A DNA stretch of 5,028 bases, taken from NCBI GenBank assembly GCA_946626905.1, contig CAMOVA010000043.1, positions 1 through 5,028 on the forward strand, written 5' to 3'. Position 1 is the first letter of the stretch. Every line of letters begins with the position of its first letter. The DNA is from an uncultured Bacillota bacterium. Lineage in GTDB: Bacteria > Bacillota_I > Bacilli_A > RF39 > UBA660. This document shows positions 4,995 through 5,028 of this stretch, one piece after another. The notes under the pieces are model-generated. The model had not been told where the DNA came from. It saw nothing but the letters and a program-made list of their open reading frames with translations, and searched no databases. A program made the translations under genes and the position numbers.

Positions 4995-5028
4995 TTAAAT
5001 CAGTATACATTCATATTCCTTTTTGTAA
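4991..5028 (+). CDS. hemW: HemW-like radical SAM protein (only first 12 codons)
   Basis: GTG 4991 opens a frame reading (M)IKSVYIHIPFC up to the window edge. YIHIPFC is the characteristic start of HemW and related coproporphyrinogen-oxidase-like radical SAM proteins, where this cysteine is the first of the CxxxCxxC triad that binds the 4Fe-4S cluster. HemW is a heme chaperone, often misannotated as oxygen-independent coproporphyrinogen III oxidase. The start overlaps the previous TGA stop as GTGA. With only 12 residues the subfamily (HemW, HemN or HemZ) cannot be settled. HemW is the usual one in heme-poor Bacillota. Confidence 0.75.
   Translation, partial: MIKSVYIHIPFC

Noticed and set aside
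1..5028. CRISPR array, insertion sequence, tRNA genes or a defence/novel multi-gene system
   Set aside because: I saw no direct-repeat/spacer array, no transposase or terminal inverted repeats, no tRNA-like cloverleaf and no nuclease, helicase or toxin motifs. The gaps between genes total only about 250 bases and are accounted for by terminators and promoters.

Overview
The window is a compact, strongly AT-rich stretch of a bacterial chromosome with all genes on the + strand. It carries a partial alaS, a membrane protein plus lipoprotein pair, an hsp20, mscL, a small unknown gene and the first codons of a hemW-like gene. The Shine-Dalgarno sites, TATAAT boxes, CIRCE operator, short alanyl-tRNA synthetase and A/T-ending codons suggest a low-GC, reduced-genome member of the Bacillota (Bacilli/RF39- or Mollicutes-like). 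Taxonomy is inference. Tryptophan is always TGG and the one gene-ending TGA makes a sensible 4-base overlap with the next gene, so the standard code is used rather than the Mycoplasma TGA=Trp code.

Layout. Positions 1-1482 hold the 3' part of alaS, a short AlaRS that ends straight after the editing domain. Positions 1537-3063 encode a polytopic membrane protein resembling the DUF6020/GT-C-like glycosyltransferase group. It abuts, with zero spacing, a lipoprotein with a thioredoxin-like CPWC site (3064-3720). Positions 3717-3805 form a heat-shock control region, with a CIRCE operator overlapping a consensus sigma-A promoter, followed by hsp20 (3806-4216). Then come mscL (4268-4696), a 79-residue acidic protein of unknown function (4755-4994), and a GTG-started gene beginning like HemW (4991 to the edge).

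Regulation is unusually legible. Three of the gaps (after alaS, hsp20 and mscL) are 51-58 bases long and built alike. The terminator stem starts inside the TAA stop codon, the T-run is followed within about 2-16 bases by a TATAAT box, and a start codon lies 16-20 bases after that box, so predicted leaders are only about 10-14 nt. The gap before hsp20 differs: it has no terminator but carries the HrcA operator.

Functionally the window mixes translation (alaS), envelope or surface functions (membrane protein, lipoprotein) and stress survival (hsp20 against protein aggregation, mscL against osmotic downshock). I see no mobile element, CRISPR array, tRNA or rRNA, and no convincing new multi-gene system. 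The least explained parts are the membrane protein/thioredoxin-lipoprotein pair and the 79-residue gene upstream of hemW.
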